In this document: positions 45,001 to 57,006 of the stretch, one piece after another
Layout of the letters: the number at the start of each line of letters is the position of its first letter
Numbering within the stretch: the stretch's first letter is position 1
Assembly: GCF_026213295.1 (NCBI RefSeq)
Contig: NC_079413.1
Span: forward strand, 16,047,438 to 16,111,437
Direction of reading: 5' to 3'
DNA: 64,000 bases
From: Gadus chalcogrammus
Taxonomy: Eukaryota > Chordata > Actinopteri > Gadiformes > Gadidae
Notes under the pieces: generated by a model
The model's database searches: none
Told to the model about the DNA's origin: nothing
What the model saw: only the letters and a program-made list of their open reading frames with translations
Made by a program: the position numbers and the translations under genes

Positions 45001-47925
45001 GAATCGCCCTGAACCGGGAACGATTCTCACGGACAGACTGTTATACCTTAGGCCACCTGCGTCCTACGCTTGTGGTGCGTTCCTCCATGTTGCCTCTTTC
45101 CCCCCCTCAGCCCGGTGGCTGTAGGGTGGCGGTCAGACGGCGTGTTCACATGGCCTCTGGTTCACCTGCTTTTAAGAAGCGGCGTCCCTTGGAGCCTCGT
45201 GGACGGACCAGAGACTCGTTGCACGAGCCCGTGGATACGGCCGCTTGTACCGGTCTCCTGGTTCCCCACATTATCCCCTCTACCTCCCTTCAACAGTTTG
45301 TGGAAGGTGAGGATCCGCGCGCTGGGGCTACAGCCTGCGGTCAGAGTACGGACACAGGTGCGGCGACCGGACGGCTCGCACCCTGTTCAACGGGCACGAG
45401 CGTGACGTCTAGACAGTTCGTTGTTTTTACAGCAACGAACTGGCTGGTTCTGGTACGTCCCCTACGCTCGCTTAGCCTCCTCCCTTTCATGGGAAGCCCC
45501 CCATGGTTCACACACAGTGTGGAGGCGGTAGGGGCCGAGGAATACGGGTTATTCCTGGACGGTCTTCCTCAGCTTTTGGCTCTCACTCTCTCCGACCGCT
45601 ATGCGTGTTGGCAAGAGCGGTGCGTTCTACCATCGTGGTTGGACAACACGTTGAGATGGGGCAATCCCATACAGTTCAAGCGTCGTCCCCCACCCTTTTT
45701 GGGGTTGGTGGAGACCACGCTACGGGACCCGGCTGCGAGCACGGCTCTGGCAGCAGAGTTGGCCCGTCTCTTGGTGAAGGGGGCCATCACTGTTGTTCCC
45801 CCCCACGAGTCTCACCCAGGGTTTTATTCCCGCTACTTCCTGGTTTCCAAGAAGTCAGGGGAAAAGAGACCTATTCTGGATCTTCGCGTGTTCAACAGAT
45901 TCGTTGCCACGAGGAAATTCAGAATGCTCACTGTCGGAGCGTTGTTCCGGTGTGTGAGAGAGGGCGATTGGTTCACATCCCTGGATCTCAAGGATGCTTA
46001 CTTCCACGTCCCTGTTCAGCAGGCGCACAGGAGGTTTCTCCGCTTTGCCTTTATGGGGATGGCGTACGAGTACCTGTGTCTGCCGTTCGGCTACTCCCTG
46101 GCTCCGCGCACCTTCTCAAAGTGTGTGGAGACGGCGTTGGAACCGCTCAGGCGTCAGGGAAAGAGGATTCTCTTCTACCTAGACGACCTGCTTATTCTGA
46201 GCAACTCAGAGGAGACCGCGAGAAGGGACACCATGTTGGTGATAAACCATCTCTCCTTCCTGGGTTTTGCCATCAACTGGGAGAAGAGCTCCCCGCTCCC
46301 CAGCCGGCAGACAGTCTACTTGGGGCTTTGCCTAGACTCAACCACCATGACTGCGATGCTTTCGCCTCCTCGGCGAGACACCATCCTGTCGGCGCTCTCC
46401 CATTTTCGCGTTTGCAGAAACGTGACCGCACTGTCCACCATGCGCCTGTTAGGGCTGATTGCAGCTGCCCATCCCGTGATCCCCCTGTGTCTGCTTTTTA
46501 TGCGCAGACTCCAGCGGTGGTTTGCTCGCCAACGGTTGGACCCCAGGCGACACAAGCTCAGGGTGCTCCTCGTTCCCCGTTCGGTGTCGCCAGACCTGGA
46601 ATATAAAAAAAAAAAAAAAAAGAAACTCAGGGTTCTTCCCCTGGGCAGGGCGGCGTCCTACGTAGTGGTCTTCACGGACGCCTCGTTGACGGGTTGGGGA
46701 GGGACGTGCCTCTCTCACTCGGTCGGAGACGAGTGGCGCACGCCCCCTGCAGCACACACAAATGCTGTTGCATTTCTTTCACCTGGTGCGCGGCCGCCAC
46801 GTTCTGATCAGGACAGACAGCGTGTCGGCGGCGGCGTACATCAACAGACAGGGGGGAGTCCGCTCCCCTGCTCTCCACCGAAAGGCGTTCGAGCTCTGGC
46901 TTTGGGCTCATCAGTATCTCCTCAGTCTGAGAGCCCTGCATATCGCGGGCGCCCAGAACTTTGGGGCGGACCTCATGTCTCGCGGCGGTCCCCGCCGAGA
47001 CGAGTGGCGGTTACAACCCGACATTGTCAGACTGATCTGGCAGAGGTCTGATCTGGCGGGACGGCGCAGGTCGACCTCTTCGCGTCCAGGGAGAACACGC
47101 ACTGCAGGTGGTGGTTCTCCCTCAGCCCTCGGGATCTTCCCCCGTTGGGGGTAGATGCGTTGGCACACACACCTTGTCCGCGGGCTCTCTTGTATGCGTT
47201 TCCCCCGCTTCAGCTGATCCTTCCTCTTCTGGAACGGGTAAGACAGGAGAGACTGTCCCTGATAATAGTGGCCCCGGAGAACCGTTCAGCTCTGTGGTTT
47301 CCCAGAGCTGGCTGCGCTCTCGTGGTCGGCGCCGTTGCCGGTACCGTTCAGGCCGGATGCCATTTCACAGGCCCACGGGACGGTGCACCACCCGCCCGAT
47401 GTTTCGGGACGGCTGTTGGTTTGGCTCCTGAGAGGTTGATCCTGCAGGGCAAAGGTTTGCCTGAGACGGTTATCAACACTATTCAGAGTTTTTGTGCGCC
47501 TTCTACTTCTTCCCTCTATGTGGCGAAGTGGCGCGCCTTCTCTAATTGGTGTGAGAGGAACCACGCTGTCCCATCTCAATGCGAAGTGGGAGGCGTGTTT
47601 TCGTTTCTGCAAAACTTATTGGAGAAAGGTTTGGCCTTCTCCACTATCAAGGTCTATGTGGCAGCCGTTTCGGCTGGCCATGCAGGCTGTGATGGTGGAC
47701 CGATCTTCAACCATCCACTGGTCAAGAGATTCTTGCGTGGGGCTAGACGGGTTAGGCCTGTTTTCACGCGTGCTTACACCACGCTGGGATCTCCCCACCG
47801 TGTTGCGTGGATTGTCAAGGGATCCTTTCGAGCCTCTTTCTCAGGCCCCTTTGGAGGCCCTGTCCTTAAACACTAGAAACGCCGGGCCATTTTTACTTAC
47901 TCCTAGCGCCGCAAGAGGCTAAGTC
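44997..47925 (+). pseudogene. DIRS RT-RNase H and partial tyrosine recombinase
   Basis: The first ~250 codons are poorly recognisable. From 45770: AITVVPPHESHPGFYSR, KRPILDLRVFNRF, FTSLDLKDAYFHV (catalytic Asp), PFGYSLAPRTFSK and ILFYLDDLLIL (YLDD active site), then RNase H FTDASLTGWGG. A shift at about 46750 leads to VLIRTDSVSAAAYINRQGG and LHIAGAQNFGADLMSR; another at about 47100 leads to ALLYAFPPLQLI and the recombinase N-terminal fold STSSLYVAKWRAFSNWC. The last frame gives WDLPTVLRGL. A run of 17-18 A at about 46604-46621 interrupts the RT/RNase H connection. The recombinase catalytic Arg/His/Tyr residues are absent. Confidence 0.85.
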
Positions 47926-48344
47926 ATTTGAATGAGAGGCTGTGCATTTGCACATAATGATCACTAGGTGGCGCCAATGAGCTATTACCGCGCGAGCGCC
48001 ACATGTGTGTGTGTGTCACAAGCCTAGTCCTCACGATTTTGTCATAAATGTACATATACGAAGTACAAACAGCCTATATTTTTATTTGTTATTGTGGATA
48101 TTTTGTGAATATCACTCCATTGTATAAACTTTAAGGACCAGCAGCTGGCTGAGTGGTTTAGCATCTGCCCTGCAATACAGGCGACCCGAGTTCGCGGCCA
48201 GGGTACGTCATTTAATTCTTGCCGTTGGCTTATTTTTGTAATTTCCCTTATATCAGAGAAATTAGGCTCAACAATTTACTTTTATGCAATAAATATGTCT
48301 TACAGTATCCCTGTAACCCAAATATACCTTGCAAAAACTAATGG
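47926..48344. other. Spacer with a tRNA-like stretch
   Basis: At about 48143-48207 the text TGGCTGAGTGGTTTAGC (A-box-like) and GAGTTCGCGGC (B-box-like) resemble RNA polymerase III promoter boxes, but I cannot fold a good cloverleaf. A SINE head or tRNA relic is possible. Nothing else is recognised. Confidence 0.35.
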
Positions 48345-48540
48345 TAAAGTTAATGTTAATATTAATGTTACTGATAAGCCTTTGTCACAATGACAAAGAC
48401 ACTGCATGGGAAATTGCAGCCACATAAATTCCATTCAGGTGAGTTTCGCGGCAGGCAGCCAAGAAACTCACCACTGACCACTTCTGTTGAGAAAAAATAC
48501 TATGGTCAGTCAATTTAGAATATTCAAAGAAATGGAAAAT
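48345..48540. repeat. ~200-bp repeat, inverted relative to 63466-63668
   Basis: The segment from GTTACTGATAAGCCTTTGTC to TTCAAAGAAATGG matches the reverse complement of 63466-63668 almost throughout. The ~55 bases at 48572-48622 (a GGTTCAATCC-like box on the minus strand) recur in the same orientation at 61912-61962. Together they suggest a dispersed composite repeat, perhaps with a tRNA-like end. Confidence 0.8.
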
Positions 48541-48628
48541 AAATGACATGAAAAGTTTTTTTTTATTTCTCCAGTATTCCTTCCTAAAACACTGAATCGG
48601 TGGGGATTGAACCCCGGACGAACGGGCC

Positions 48629-49085
48629 GTGTTCCAATACCCGTACTGTCCGTACTGCGTACTCAAAATTTGAGTACGCAGTACGTTCCAATTCAGATCC
48701 GGCGAAAAGAAGTATACTTCAAGGACCCGGATGCCGTACTCAAAATGGGCTAATCGTGAAGTGTGGATCGAAGGACACTCTCCGTACTCAACGGCAGCAA
48801 TCTTAGCTACGTAGCGGAAGAGGCGGAGCCAGGCTGAGCCAAAGTCGGCGCATTTTCCACACAGCCTGCATTAATAGAGTCATTTTGTAGTTTTTATAGC
48901 TTTTTATAGCTGCTAGGCGTAAAGAGTTCACCGTTCAAAGCGGGATGTTTATTGCGGGGGAGGAGCCGCGGCGGCAGTCGTGATCGTCATTTCCGGTAAG
49001 TGCACCACAGAGTACTCGATTTGGAACAGCACTCACATCTGAAAAATGTGCGTACTTAAGTGAGTACGGATAGTGCAGATAGTGT
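48629..49085. mobile_element. MITE-like repeat (GTGTTCCAATAC family), copy 2
   Basis: The left end is CGTGTTCCAATACCCGTACT followed by GTCCGTACTGCGTACTC. The right part holds the inverse elements (TTTGGAACAGCAC and GTGAGTACGGATAGTGCAG). A GAGTACGCAGTAC palindrome follows the left end. Its body matches 34949-35245. No coding capacity. The exact right end and target duplication are unclear. Confidence 0.65.
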
Positions 49086-49096
49086 ACTTCCTTTAA

Positions 49097-50139
49097 GTGG
49101 TTCCTCTTGGTCAGATCCTTCGTCACCATGGACTCCGGTTCCATTGTTACGCCGATGACACACAGCTTTACCTCCCCTCCAAAACCATCAGTCCTTCCAC
49201 CCTCTCAACCCTCTCCAACTGTTTGACTGACATCAAGACCTGGATGCAAAACAGCTTTCTCAAACTCAACTCAAACAAATCCGAAATCCTCATCATTGGT
49301 CCTGACACCCTCACTCACTCCACTCTGAACTTCACCCTTAACATTGACGGCTCCACCATCACCCCCTCCACCAAAATCCGTAACCTTGGAGTTATCCTGG
49401 ACCCCACTCTCTCCTTCCTCCCCCATGTTAACCATACTACCAAAACTGCCTTTTTCCACCTCCGAAACATCGCCCGCCTCCGCCCCAACCTGTCAACTAC
49501 CGCTGCTGCGACACTCATCCACGCTTTCATTTCATCCAGGCTTGACTACTGCAATGGTCTTCTCTACGGCACCACCAACAAAGTCCTCAAAAAACTTCAA
49601 TATGTCCAGAACTCAGCTGCACGCCTCCTCACTGGTACCCGCTCCAGAGAACACATCACACCTGTCCTCCGTGAACTCCATTGGCTTCCAATTAAACACA
49701 GAATCAACTACAAAATCTTACTCATCACCTACAAGGCCCTCAACAGCCTAGCCCCCCCCTACCTTGCCGACCTCCTCCATCACCACGCCCCCTCCCGATT
49801 CCTCAGGTCCAATTCTGCCAACCTGCTACAAGTTCCACGGACTGAGCGACGGACTTGGGGTGATCGGGCCTTCTCAGTTGCTGCCCCCACCCTTTGGAAT
49901 TCACTCCCCTCCCACATCAAAGTCTCCCCAACCCTCTCTTCTTTCAAATCTGCCCTCAAAACATACCTTTTCACCCTAGCCTTCCCCACCTAACTCCCAC
50001 CTTATTCTTCATGTTTAACCTCTGTTTTTCTTTTATTCCTAGTCTGTCTTACATAGTTTTGATAGGCCAATATGTAAAGCGTCTTAGAGTACCATATTAA
50101 GCGCTATATAACTTTCATTTATTATTATTATTATTATTT
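49097..50139 (+). pseudogene. L2-like LINE, 3' fragment of ORF2
   Basis: A 5'-truncated copy starts just before the RT active site: PLGQILRHHG, then FHCYADDTQLYLP, FLKLNSNKSEILI, RNLGVILDPTLSF, SRLDYCNGLLYGT, VQNSAARLLTGT, LHWLPIKHRINYK and LWNSLPSHIK, ending at a TAA at 49991. The frame is open for ~298 codons. The 3' tail has AAGCGCTATATAACTTTCAT then (TTA)n to 50139. It is a third subfamily, GC-richer than the copy at 8270-10602. Confidence 0.9.
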
Positions 50140-50265
50140 ACAACAGAATGAAACCCAATAAACCACCAGTGTGGGCAGGGTCCGGGAGGGTAAATTGGGG
50201 TTCTAGCTCACACGCGGAAATATAAAAATGTGCTGCTCCAAATAAGCAACAAAGTCAGTAACGTG

Positions 50266-50896
50266 TGTTGGGAAAAACGGTCTGTCTAGTTACTGGACCA
50301 GATGAAATGAGACGGAGAGGTAATAAAGTCTGTCGGCACGAGGACCTTGGATTTATTAAGTAAAGTGGCAACGGTTATACAGAGTCATAAAGCGTGAGAG
50401 ATCGAATATGTCTAAGTCCCTAATCAGCGCTGATGGTTCGTCCAGAGCTTCGCCTCCGTGGAAGGTCTGCTTCAGAAGAAGGTGAAGAGTCTCCGTGTGA
50501 TACACTCTTATGCTGTATCCTCCTCTCGATGAGGTGTGTGCGTTTGAGATGTGTATGGTTCTGTGTGTCTTTGCTTGACCTTGCCTCCCAGGCCCTAGTG
50601 TATGCATGTGTATCTTCTTGTGTTCTTCCTGACGGGGGAGAGCCTCACAGAGTCTCCTGTTTGTGGCCCTCCCGTTCTGAGGATGAAACGGTGCATTGTC
50701 TGAGTGTTTACCATTTGCTTGGAGGAGAAATGGGGCCTTGGTTCTGGCCTTCACCTGACTATGTTATCAAGTATGTGTTATGTGTTTGACTATATTGTAA
50801 CGTGACTGCCATGTGTTGTGCTCCTCAAGCTAGGGTGGGAGTTAGCTATATTTATAATGTACATGTGATGTGCTCAGCAGGTTATTTTGCCCAACA
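50266..50896 (-). repeat. 3' LTR of the endogenous retrovirus
   Basis: 631 bp. It matches the partner LTR (57007-57644) except for one substitution in the region I could align by eye (GATACACTC versus GATGCACTC) and a 7-base indel near 50788. A minus-strand AATAAA lies at about 50350. Confidence 0.93.
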
Positions 50897-52390
50897 TATC
50901 CCCCTCAAGTCGTCGCAAGACGACTTTTACTCATTAGGGGTACGAGGGATAGGACTTCAGCGCGGGACTACCATCATAACACTTTTTAGAAATAACAGAA
51001 AGAAGGCAAAATGATCATAAAAACAAACAACCATGAGCATGGGACTAAAACAAGTCGCTGGACCGGGTGTATGGGGAACCACGTGGGAGAAACGCCACCC
51101 ATGCTTCAGACATGGGTGTGCCATACACACCCCACCTAGGGGGTGGCATCCACCCCGGCCTTACATCGCGAACAGACAATACCAACAATACTGGCCGCAG
51201 ATAATACACAAAAAAGAGAAAAAAATAAAAAATAAATAAAAATAAAAAATACAACAAGCATACAACAATACTAAAACAAATATCAAACGATACCAAAAAA
51301 CAACAACCAACAACAAAGCTGGCCACACAACAAAACCAACACCAAACCATAATAATAACAACGAAATGCAACAATAAAACAAACTCCAAACAAAAACAGT
51401 ATCAGCAAAAAGCAGCAATAAGACTAACAGTAAACAATAACAATATAACAAAAATGCAACAATCACACAGATACTACACAATAACAATCACAGGAAAGAA
51501 ATGCAACCATGAAACGTGTCCCTAAATAATAGTAATAATAATAGAAAGATATGAGGTAGATAACGAATGGCAATCCCCCTCAACCCATCCCCAGATGACC
51601 ACACACTAAGGATGTGAGGAGGAGTTAGCTGGACGTGTAACAATAAGCAATCACACGCATGGGGTATTCGGGGTAGGCCCGGGGCACGGGAACAACTAAG
51701 AAACCACGGAATAGTCCTGAGCGTCATCACGGGCAGGTGGTCGCAAGGCGCCACCTGAGCATTAGACCCTTTTATTCAACTGCGCTCAGGACCTCATCTG
51801 ATAAACGGGCAATCAAGGCCCCTGGAATCTCGCCCGTGTGTATCCCCGAGCTCCATCTAGTGGGACAGCGATATACACAACAACATTTATGTTCCCGGCG
51901 TCGGTTGCGTAGACGCGGGCATAGATATGGGAGCGGCTAAAAACAGTGAAGCGTACAGAAGCGAATACAGCCAGGGGCGCCCTCAAGCCTTAAGGGAACG
52001 GGCCGCAGCCCCTGGTACCGGAACGCAGATCCCTGGTCCGGGCGACGTGGGTGCATCAGGTGGGAGGGGGGGTGGTGCCGTTGGCGGGGACGGGAATGGG
52101 GCAGCCCACCTGGAGAGGTTACTAGTACGTCACAGGCGGGGGGGGAGGGGGGTGTGGTGGTGGGGTTTGCTTGTAGTGGCTGGGATGGGGAAGGGGGGGG
52201 GGGGGGGGGGTCAGGTGATCTTCATGTATTGGCGCGCTGCATTGCGTGGGGGGCTCTTGGACAGTGGGGCAGGGGTCTGTTCCATGTTCTCCAGCCGGAT
52301 CAGGTCGGGCCCCTCTGGTGGTCCCTCGTCCAAACTCTCGATCCCCAGGTAAGCTTGGATGGCACCTGCTGCACCTGTAGCGCCCATCGC

Positions 52391-52630
52391 TCATTGGGCT
52401 CTCCATCCATCCTGTGAAGGGGTCATTAATGCCGGAATTCTCTCTGCCAAATCTAATCTGAGGGACTGTAACCCTGCCAGCACCCTGGCCACCGACCCAT
52501 CCGGTGCTGTGTTATTGGGGATAAAAGTACAACATGTCGTCTTTATCATCCCACACACCCCTCCTTGCTCTGCCAATAGCATATCTATATCTATATAGTC
52601 CCTTGACCTTATCCGTGGAAAAATTGACAA
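52391..52630 (-). pseudogene. Retroviral env transmembrane fragment
   Basis: The frame reads MLLAEQGGVCGMIKTTCC, then TFIPNNTAPDGS. It shows the C-x6-CC motif of gamma-type envelope transmembrane subunits, with the adjoining immunosuppressive-like LAEQGGVC block. The fusion peptide, surface subunit and membrane anchor are not recognisable. The sequence upstream of the motif is disrupted and the frame stops soon after. This fragment cannot make an envelope. Confidence 0.8.
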
Positions 52631-52879
52631 AACTTTGCTGATTATAGTATATACTATTTATCCAAACAACATTTTTGTTAATAGTGGACCACCAAAACAG
52701 GACTGATTCAAACCCTGCCGAAATCTGATTGCATCATCCTTGGGTAGTTGGTCGGCTCCGGGCGTGTCTGCATCTGGCTCCTCCTCTGGCCCTGGAACTT
52801 TGTGTTCCTCTTGCTGGAATTACAAACTTATGTACAACAGTTAGATGTTCAAACATATTTTCCTTAATCCTATTTCTAA

Positions 52880-53318
52880 TTATTCTAATGGAAGTCCCTT
52901 TTGGGACCCTTGAATGTTAAGTGAAGGCATGGGTCGACCCTTAAGCATTTCATGCGGGGTTAGATGCGTCGTTCTGTTAGTTTTCATGCGATAACTCATT
53001 AGTGTCAGTGGTAGTGCATCAATTCAATTTAGTGCCTGCACAAATGTTGTTAATTTTTGTCTTGAGCGTCCCATTCACTCTTTCCACCATACCTTGTGGT
53101 TGATGATTGGGGCGTAATCTAGTCTTTATTTGACATGCAAATGTTGAATCACTTGTTTGAGTGTTCTCTGAATAAACGTTTTGTCTGAGCTTATTTCTGA
53201 CGGAAGTCCAAACCTTGCCTTGACTTCTCCAGTCAGAAACTTGATTACTGTAGTCGCACTTTGGTCTTTTGATGGGACTGCTTCTACCCATCTGTTGAAC
53301 ACTGTATTTCACACTCAT
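52880..53318 (-). pseudogene. Retroviral integrase C-terminal fragment
   Basis: The minus strand reads NHQPQGMVERVNGTLKTKI, which contains the catalytic-Glu helix of integrase. A stop at 53019 follows, then in the same frame LPLTLMSYRMKTNRTTHLTP and HEMLKGRPMP, typical of retroviral integrase tails. It lies directly upstream of the env fragment in viral order. The two catalytic Asp regions are missing or too diverged to see. Confidence 0.82.
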
Positions 53319-53377
53319 TTAGCTGGATGTCAATCATTGTTTGCAAGTATGGTGAAGAAAAACCTTGTTTTCTAATA

Positions 53378-53384
<7 letters not shown>

Positions 53385-53430
<46 letters not shown>
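53385..53430. repeat. (TTA)n microsatellite
   Basis: About 15 TTA/ATT repeats followed by TA and T runs, inside the retroviral interior. Confidence 0.95.
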
Positions 53431-53433
<3 letters not shown>

Positions 53434-56042
53434 TTTTTTTAATTCTCCTCAATACCTCCCCCCTTGCGCAATGGTCAAAACCATGCGCATTAAATGATAA
53501 GCAAATCTAAGAACGCCGTTGGTGCAACCAACGTCGAAACGTCTAACCTTAACCATCAGCAAATTAAAGCCAATCTTTTGGGAAGGGAAATCGAAACCAG
53601 TGTGTCCAAAACCAAAGCCCAATATGGGTGGGTTTACCATCAGCCGCCTGAAACCACGCTGTTCCAAAGTCATGCACTAAACCGAAAAACGTACATGCGT
53701 TAGTGGGCTTCTATACCACAAAGGTAAAATTAAATAAAATAAAACGCGACATGCCCCGTTCCAAGACCACCTCTGCTGCCAGAGCTGACATATCTGACCC
53801 CTGTTCCTCCTCCACCTTACACCCCACCCGGCACTTCCTATGATTGTTGCAGCTCGTGACTTCATGATCAAGTAAGCCAATGCCCACAGCGACTCTGCCA
53901 AGTAATCGTGACTGTGCCTGCCTTAGGTCGTCCCGGGTGTCAAGGTGGGATCTTACCCGTCGTTGGCTAACCAGCCTTCCATACTGGTTCGCTGCAGGAT
54001 GCCATACCTGGGATACAATCAATCCCCACCCATATGGTGGTATAGATCGCAAAGTGGAGGGATGGAGACAGAGTCTTCAGCCCCAACTGCCCTATGCAGC
54101 CAAATGTGTGTGCGTAATGAATACTCCTCAGGGAAACTATAAAACAAAAAGTCATTTATCAGAGTTAAAATTATTAAAGTGTTGCAGCAGCAGCAGTAGT
54201 GGCATTTGAAAGGTAAACCCACTACTTCCGAATCCAAATTGACAACATAGCATGTAGGATCCCTTCCCAGCAGATGTGGCATCAATCCACCTGTCATCCT
54301 TGACCAAAGAGATACACCCCATATTTTAATAGGTGTAGTCCTACTTGTACAGTTTATGAAGATTACGTTTTTACTTTATGTATATATATATATATTTTTA
54401 ATTATTATCCTCATCTTTATCATATCCATATTTATTCAATTATTCTTTCCTGTGTGAAAATAATATGAATCACTTAGTTAATAGCAACACCTTCTTTAGT
54501 CCAATTGCATTAGATTAGCATCACTGTTGTCCTATTAAAGTATCAACGTTATTGTCCTTATAACCTCCTCATGAACTTCGATGTTCATCATCATGAATGA
54601 TAACTGTTGTCCTAGGAAGACAAAAAACAAAACTAAAACTAAAACAAATTAGCCATAATGTGAATATCCACTGTGTGTCTCCCTGTTTCTCTCTCCCTAC
54701 TTCGGGAGAACACGCTCTCTCTCCCTCCTCAGTACGGGGTGCTGTTTGGTGCAAGACAACAGATAAGGGTGGAATGTGGCTTCTCTCTCTCTCTCTGTGT
54801 CTCCCTCCCACGTTGGGTGCGGCCATAACGCCTTGAAAGCGAGTGTGCTCTGGGGGCTGGGTGTGAGAGAAACCATGGGTAGTTCCTTTTCTCGGCCAGC
54901 AGAGGGGTTGTTCAGGTGAAACCTATGGACAGAGACTACAAGGAACTTCAAACATGGCAGACAGGGAACTACAAATTTATCAAAGCCTGAAAACTCAACA
55001 GAGCTCTACCTGCATTCCTTGGATATGTGGTATTTTATGGCGTATGGCCACCACACGCTTTCAGTTGAACACACTCTATTTCCTTTCTCTGTACTGTGTG
55101 TTAGTGTGTCTCTCTGTACTGCCTGAATGGTGTAGCTCGACAAATGGGGGGGGAAATGTGTTCTCTCTCTCTCACCCTTCCTCACTCCCCTTAGGGTCAA
55201 GCAGCAGCTAGGACCGTTAACAGATAAGCCTGGAATGCAACATCCTCAACTCTCCATCATGGAACAAGGCCTAATAACTATCTCTCACACGCAAAAAGAT
55301 CCTTCTGTCCCTTCATTCACAAATAACTTTTCACTTTATTATATATAACTTAATACTGCTCCCCCTTTCCAAATTTCTATATACACAAAACTAGAAGCTG
55401 ACCACCGAAATTGGTACAGGCCTCGTCAGGCCGAACCAAAACACCCTCACAGGTTCTAACTTCCATACAATTTTAGGGAGGGGAACTACAACATGAGGTG
55501 GAGTAGAGGACTTCAAATATGGTGGACGGGGACCTCAAATGGGAGGACTACACATATGGGAAAGGGGATTACACTCTGGGCCTGAAAACCATACAGAGCC
55601 CCTTCTCGTGGTCCTGAAACAACCGTTCATTGTTAGAAAAACACGCACTCTATCGCTACCTCCAACTGTCTAGAGGGAAAATGGTCCCTCTCGATCGTCC
55701 TTCGACTTTAGCTCTCCTTGCTATCTCTCCTTGCTATCTCTCTCGCTCCCTCTCACACACACACCTAAACAGACCTTTCTCATTCTGTCTCCTCCAAACG
55801 CACACACAGAAACATATCAACGGACCTCTCGTTCTGTCTCCCGCAGACGCACACACAGAAACATATCAACGGACCTCTCGTTCTGTGTCCCACACCCACA
55901 CTCATCAGACACGGCAAAATAGCGTTGGGCATAACAAAGCAGGCAAGCGTTGCACACATAGCCGGGTTATCATTGATTGATTTATTTCTATATTTCGCCG
56001 GCCCACAAATACGCTCGTTCTCTTCTCTCTCTCTCTCTGGGC

Positions 56043-56079
<37 letters not shown>

Positions 56080-56210
56080 CCACTCCGTCGCTCTCTCTCT
56101 CGCGCATACACACACTGTCTCTCTGTGTGTCACTCGTGCCTCAGGCATACTGTTTCCTCTGCAAAGGGACTCTAACCTTCTTACCACATAGAATTATTTA
56201 ATACACATTC
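53431..56210. other. Retroviral interior without recognisable genes
   Basis: Where gag and most of pol should lie on the minus strand I find only short unconnected frames, a CT-rich patch (about 54710-54810), a repeated CCTCTCGTTCTGTCTCC block near 55800-55890 and a (CA)n run (about 56048-56080). Either the genes are erased or this is foreign filler carried between functional LTRs. Confidence 0.55.
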
Positions 56211-56660
56211 ATTACTCGGCCATCGGTAGTCTTGTATCACTATGACCGATTCTTATAGGCCCTAGTTTTTCTTCTCATTCCCTCTGGGTTCCACCCGCGG
56301 CCCAGGCATCCCTCCGGGTTCCATTCTTGGCCCAGGCATTTATTACTAGGCCATCGGTAGTCTTGTATCACTATGACCGATTCTTATAGGCCCTAGTTTT
56401 TCTTCTCATTCCCTCTGGGTTCCACCCGCGGCCCAGGCATCCCTCCGGGTTCCATTCTTGGCCCAGGCATTTATTACTAGGCCATCGGTAGTCTTGTATC
56501 ACTATGACCGATTCTTATAGGCCCTAGTTTTTTCTTCTCATTCCCTCTGGGTTCCACCCGCGGCCCAGGCATCCCTCCGGGTTCCATTCTTGGCCCAGGC
56601 ATTTATTACTAGGCCATCGGTAGTCTTGTATCACTATGACCGATTCTTATAGGCCCTATG
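56211..56660. repeat. 131-bp tandem repeat near the retroviral 5' end
   Basis: CATCGGTAGTCTTGTATCAC starts at 56221, 56352, 56483 and 56615, giving three full copies of ~131 bases plus a partial. Copies differ at only a few positions. In viral orientation this is the leader/gag region just inside the 5' LTR. Confidence 0.94.
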
Positions 56661-56986
56661 GTCTCGAGGGTATTCTTTCACCATGCAACGAGCCGATATT
56701 CGATGTGTCACGCGTTCAGGGTCAATCGGGTTTATGGGGAAATACTGGGATGCAGTTCTATTCGTCCCCACGAGATATCCCGTAGCGAACCGCTCTCACA
56801 GTCTCACCTCCTAATGTGGTTCCTATATAACTATGCAGAGTTTGGATTTTATCAACAGGTTCTGCCTACCTTTTGTTGTGCGATCGCGAGGTGAGACTGC
56901 AGGAATAGGTCCGGTGCTCCGGGGTCCCGAGGTCGTGCCGCTCTCCGTCTCTCGTTTCCCAGTTGCGTGTTCAATTCAGAAGAAAT

Positions 56987-57003
56987 CACGTCGGGGGTCA
57001 CCA
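56987..57003 (-). promoter_or_regulatory. Primer-binding-site-like sequence
   Basis: On the minus strand, TGGTGACCCCCGACGTG lies 3 bases inside the 5' LTR end. It starts with the TGG expected of a tRNA 3'-CCA complement. I do not assign the tRNA. Confidence 0.55.
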
Positions 57004-57006
57004 AAT

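Larger units (their letters stand above)
44440..47925 (+). mobile_element. DIRS-like tyrosine-recombinase retrotransposon, degenerate
   Basis: A 5' region (about 44330-44490, with a TATATAACGCG box-like motif near 44410) leads into a gag-like start at 44493, then RT, RNase H and the N-terminal half of a tyrosine recombinase, the order typical of DIRS elements. A 150-base RT segment occurs twice. Frameshifts lie at about 46750, 47100 and 47780. The catalytic recombinase domain is missing. I did not identify the split inverted/direct termini. Confidence 0.85.

Noticed and set aside
45503..46606. 367-codon frame overlapping the DIRS RT
   Set aside because: It is an alternative frame of the same DNA that encodes the clear RT motifs and has no motifs of its own.
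48143..48210. tRNA gene
   Set aside because: A- and B-box-like motifs are present but the anticodon and acceptor arms do not fold properly; at most a tRNA-derived relic.
50433..50789. Open frames in the retroviral LTRs as genes
   Set aside because: They occur identically in both LTRs and have no recognisable protein features.
51045..51487. Hydrophobic minus-strand frame as a membrane protein
   Set aside because: It translates a CA/AA-rich strand-biased tract; the Val/Leu/Phe/Cys richness comes from composition, not from a fold.
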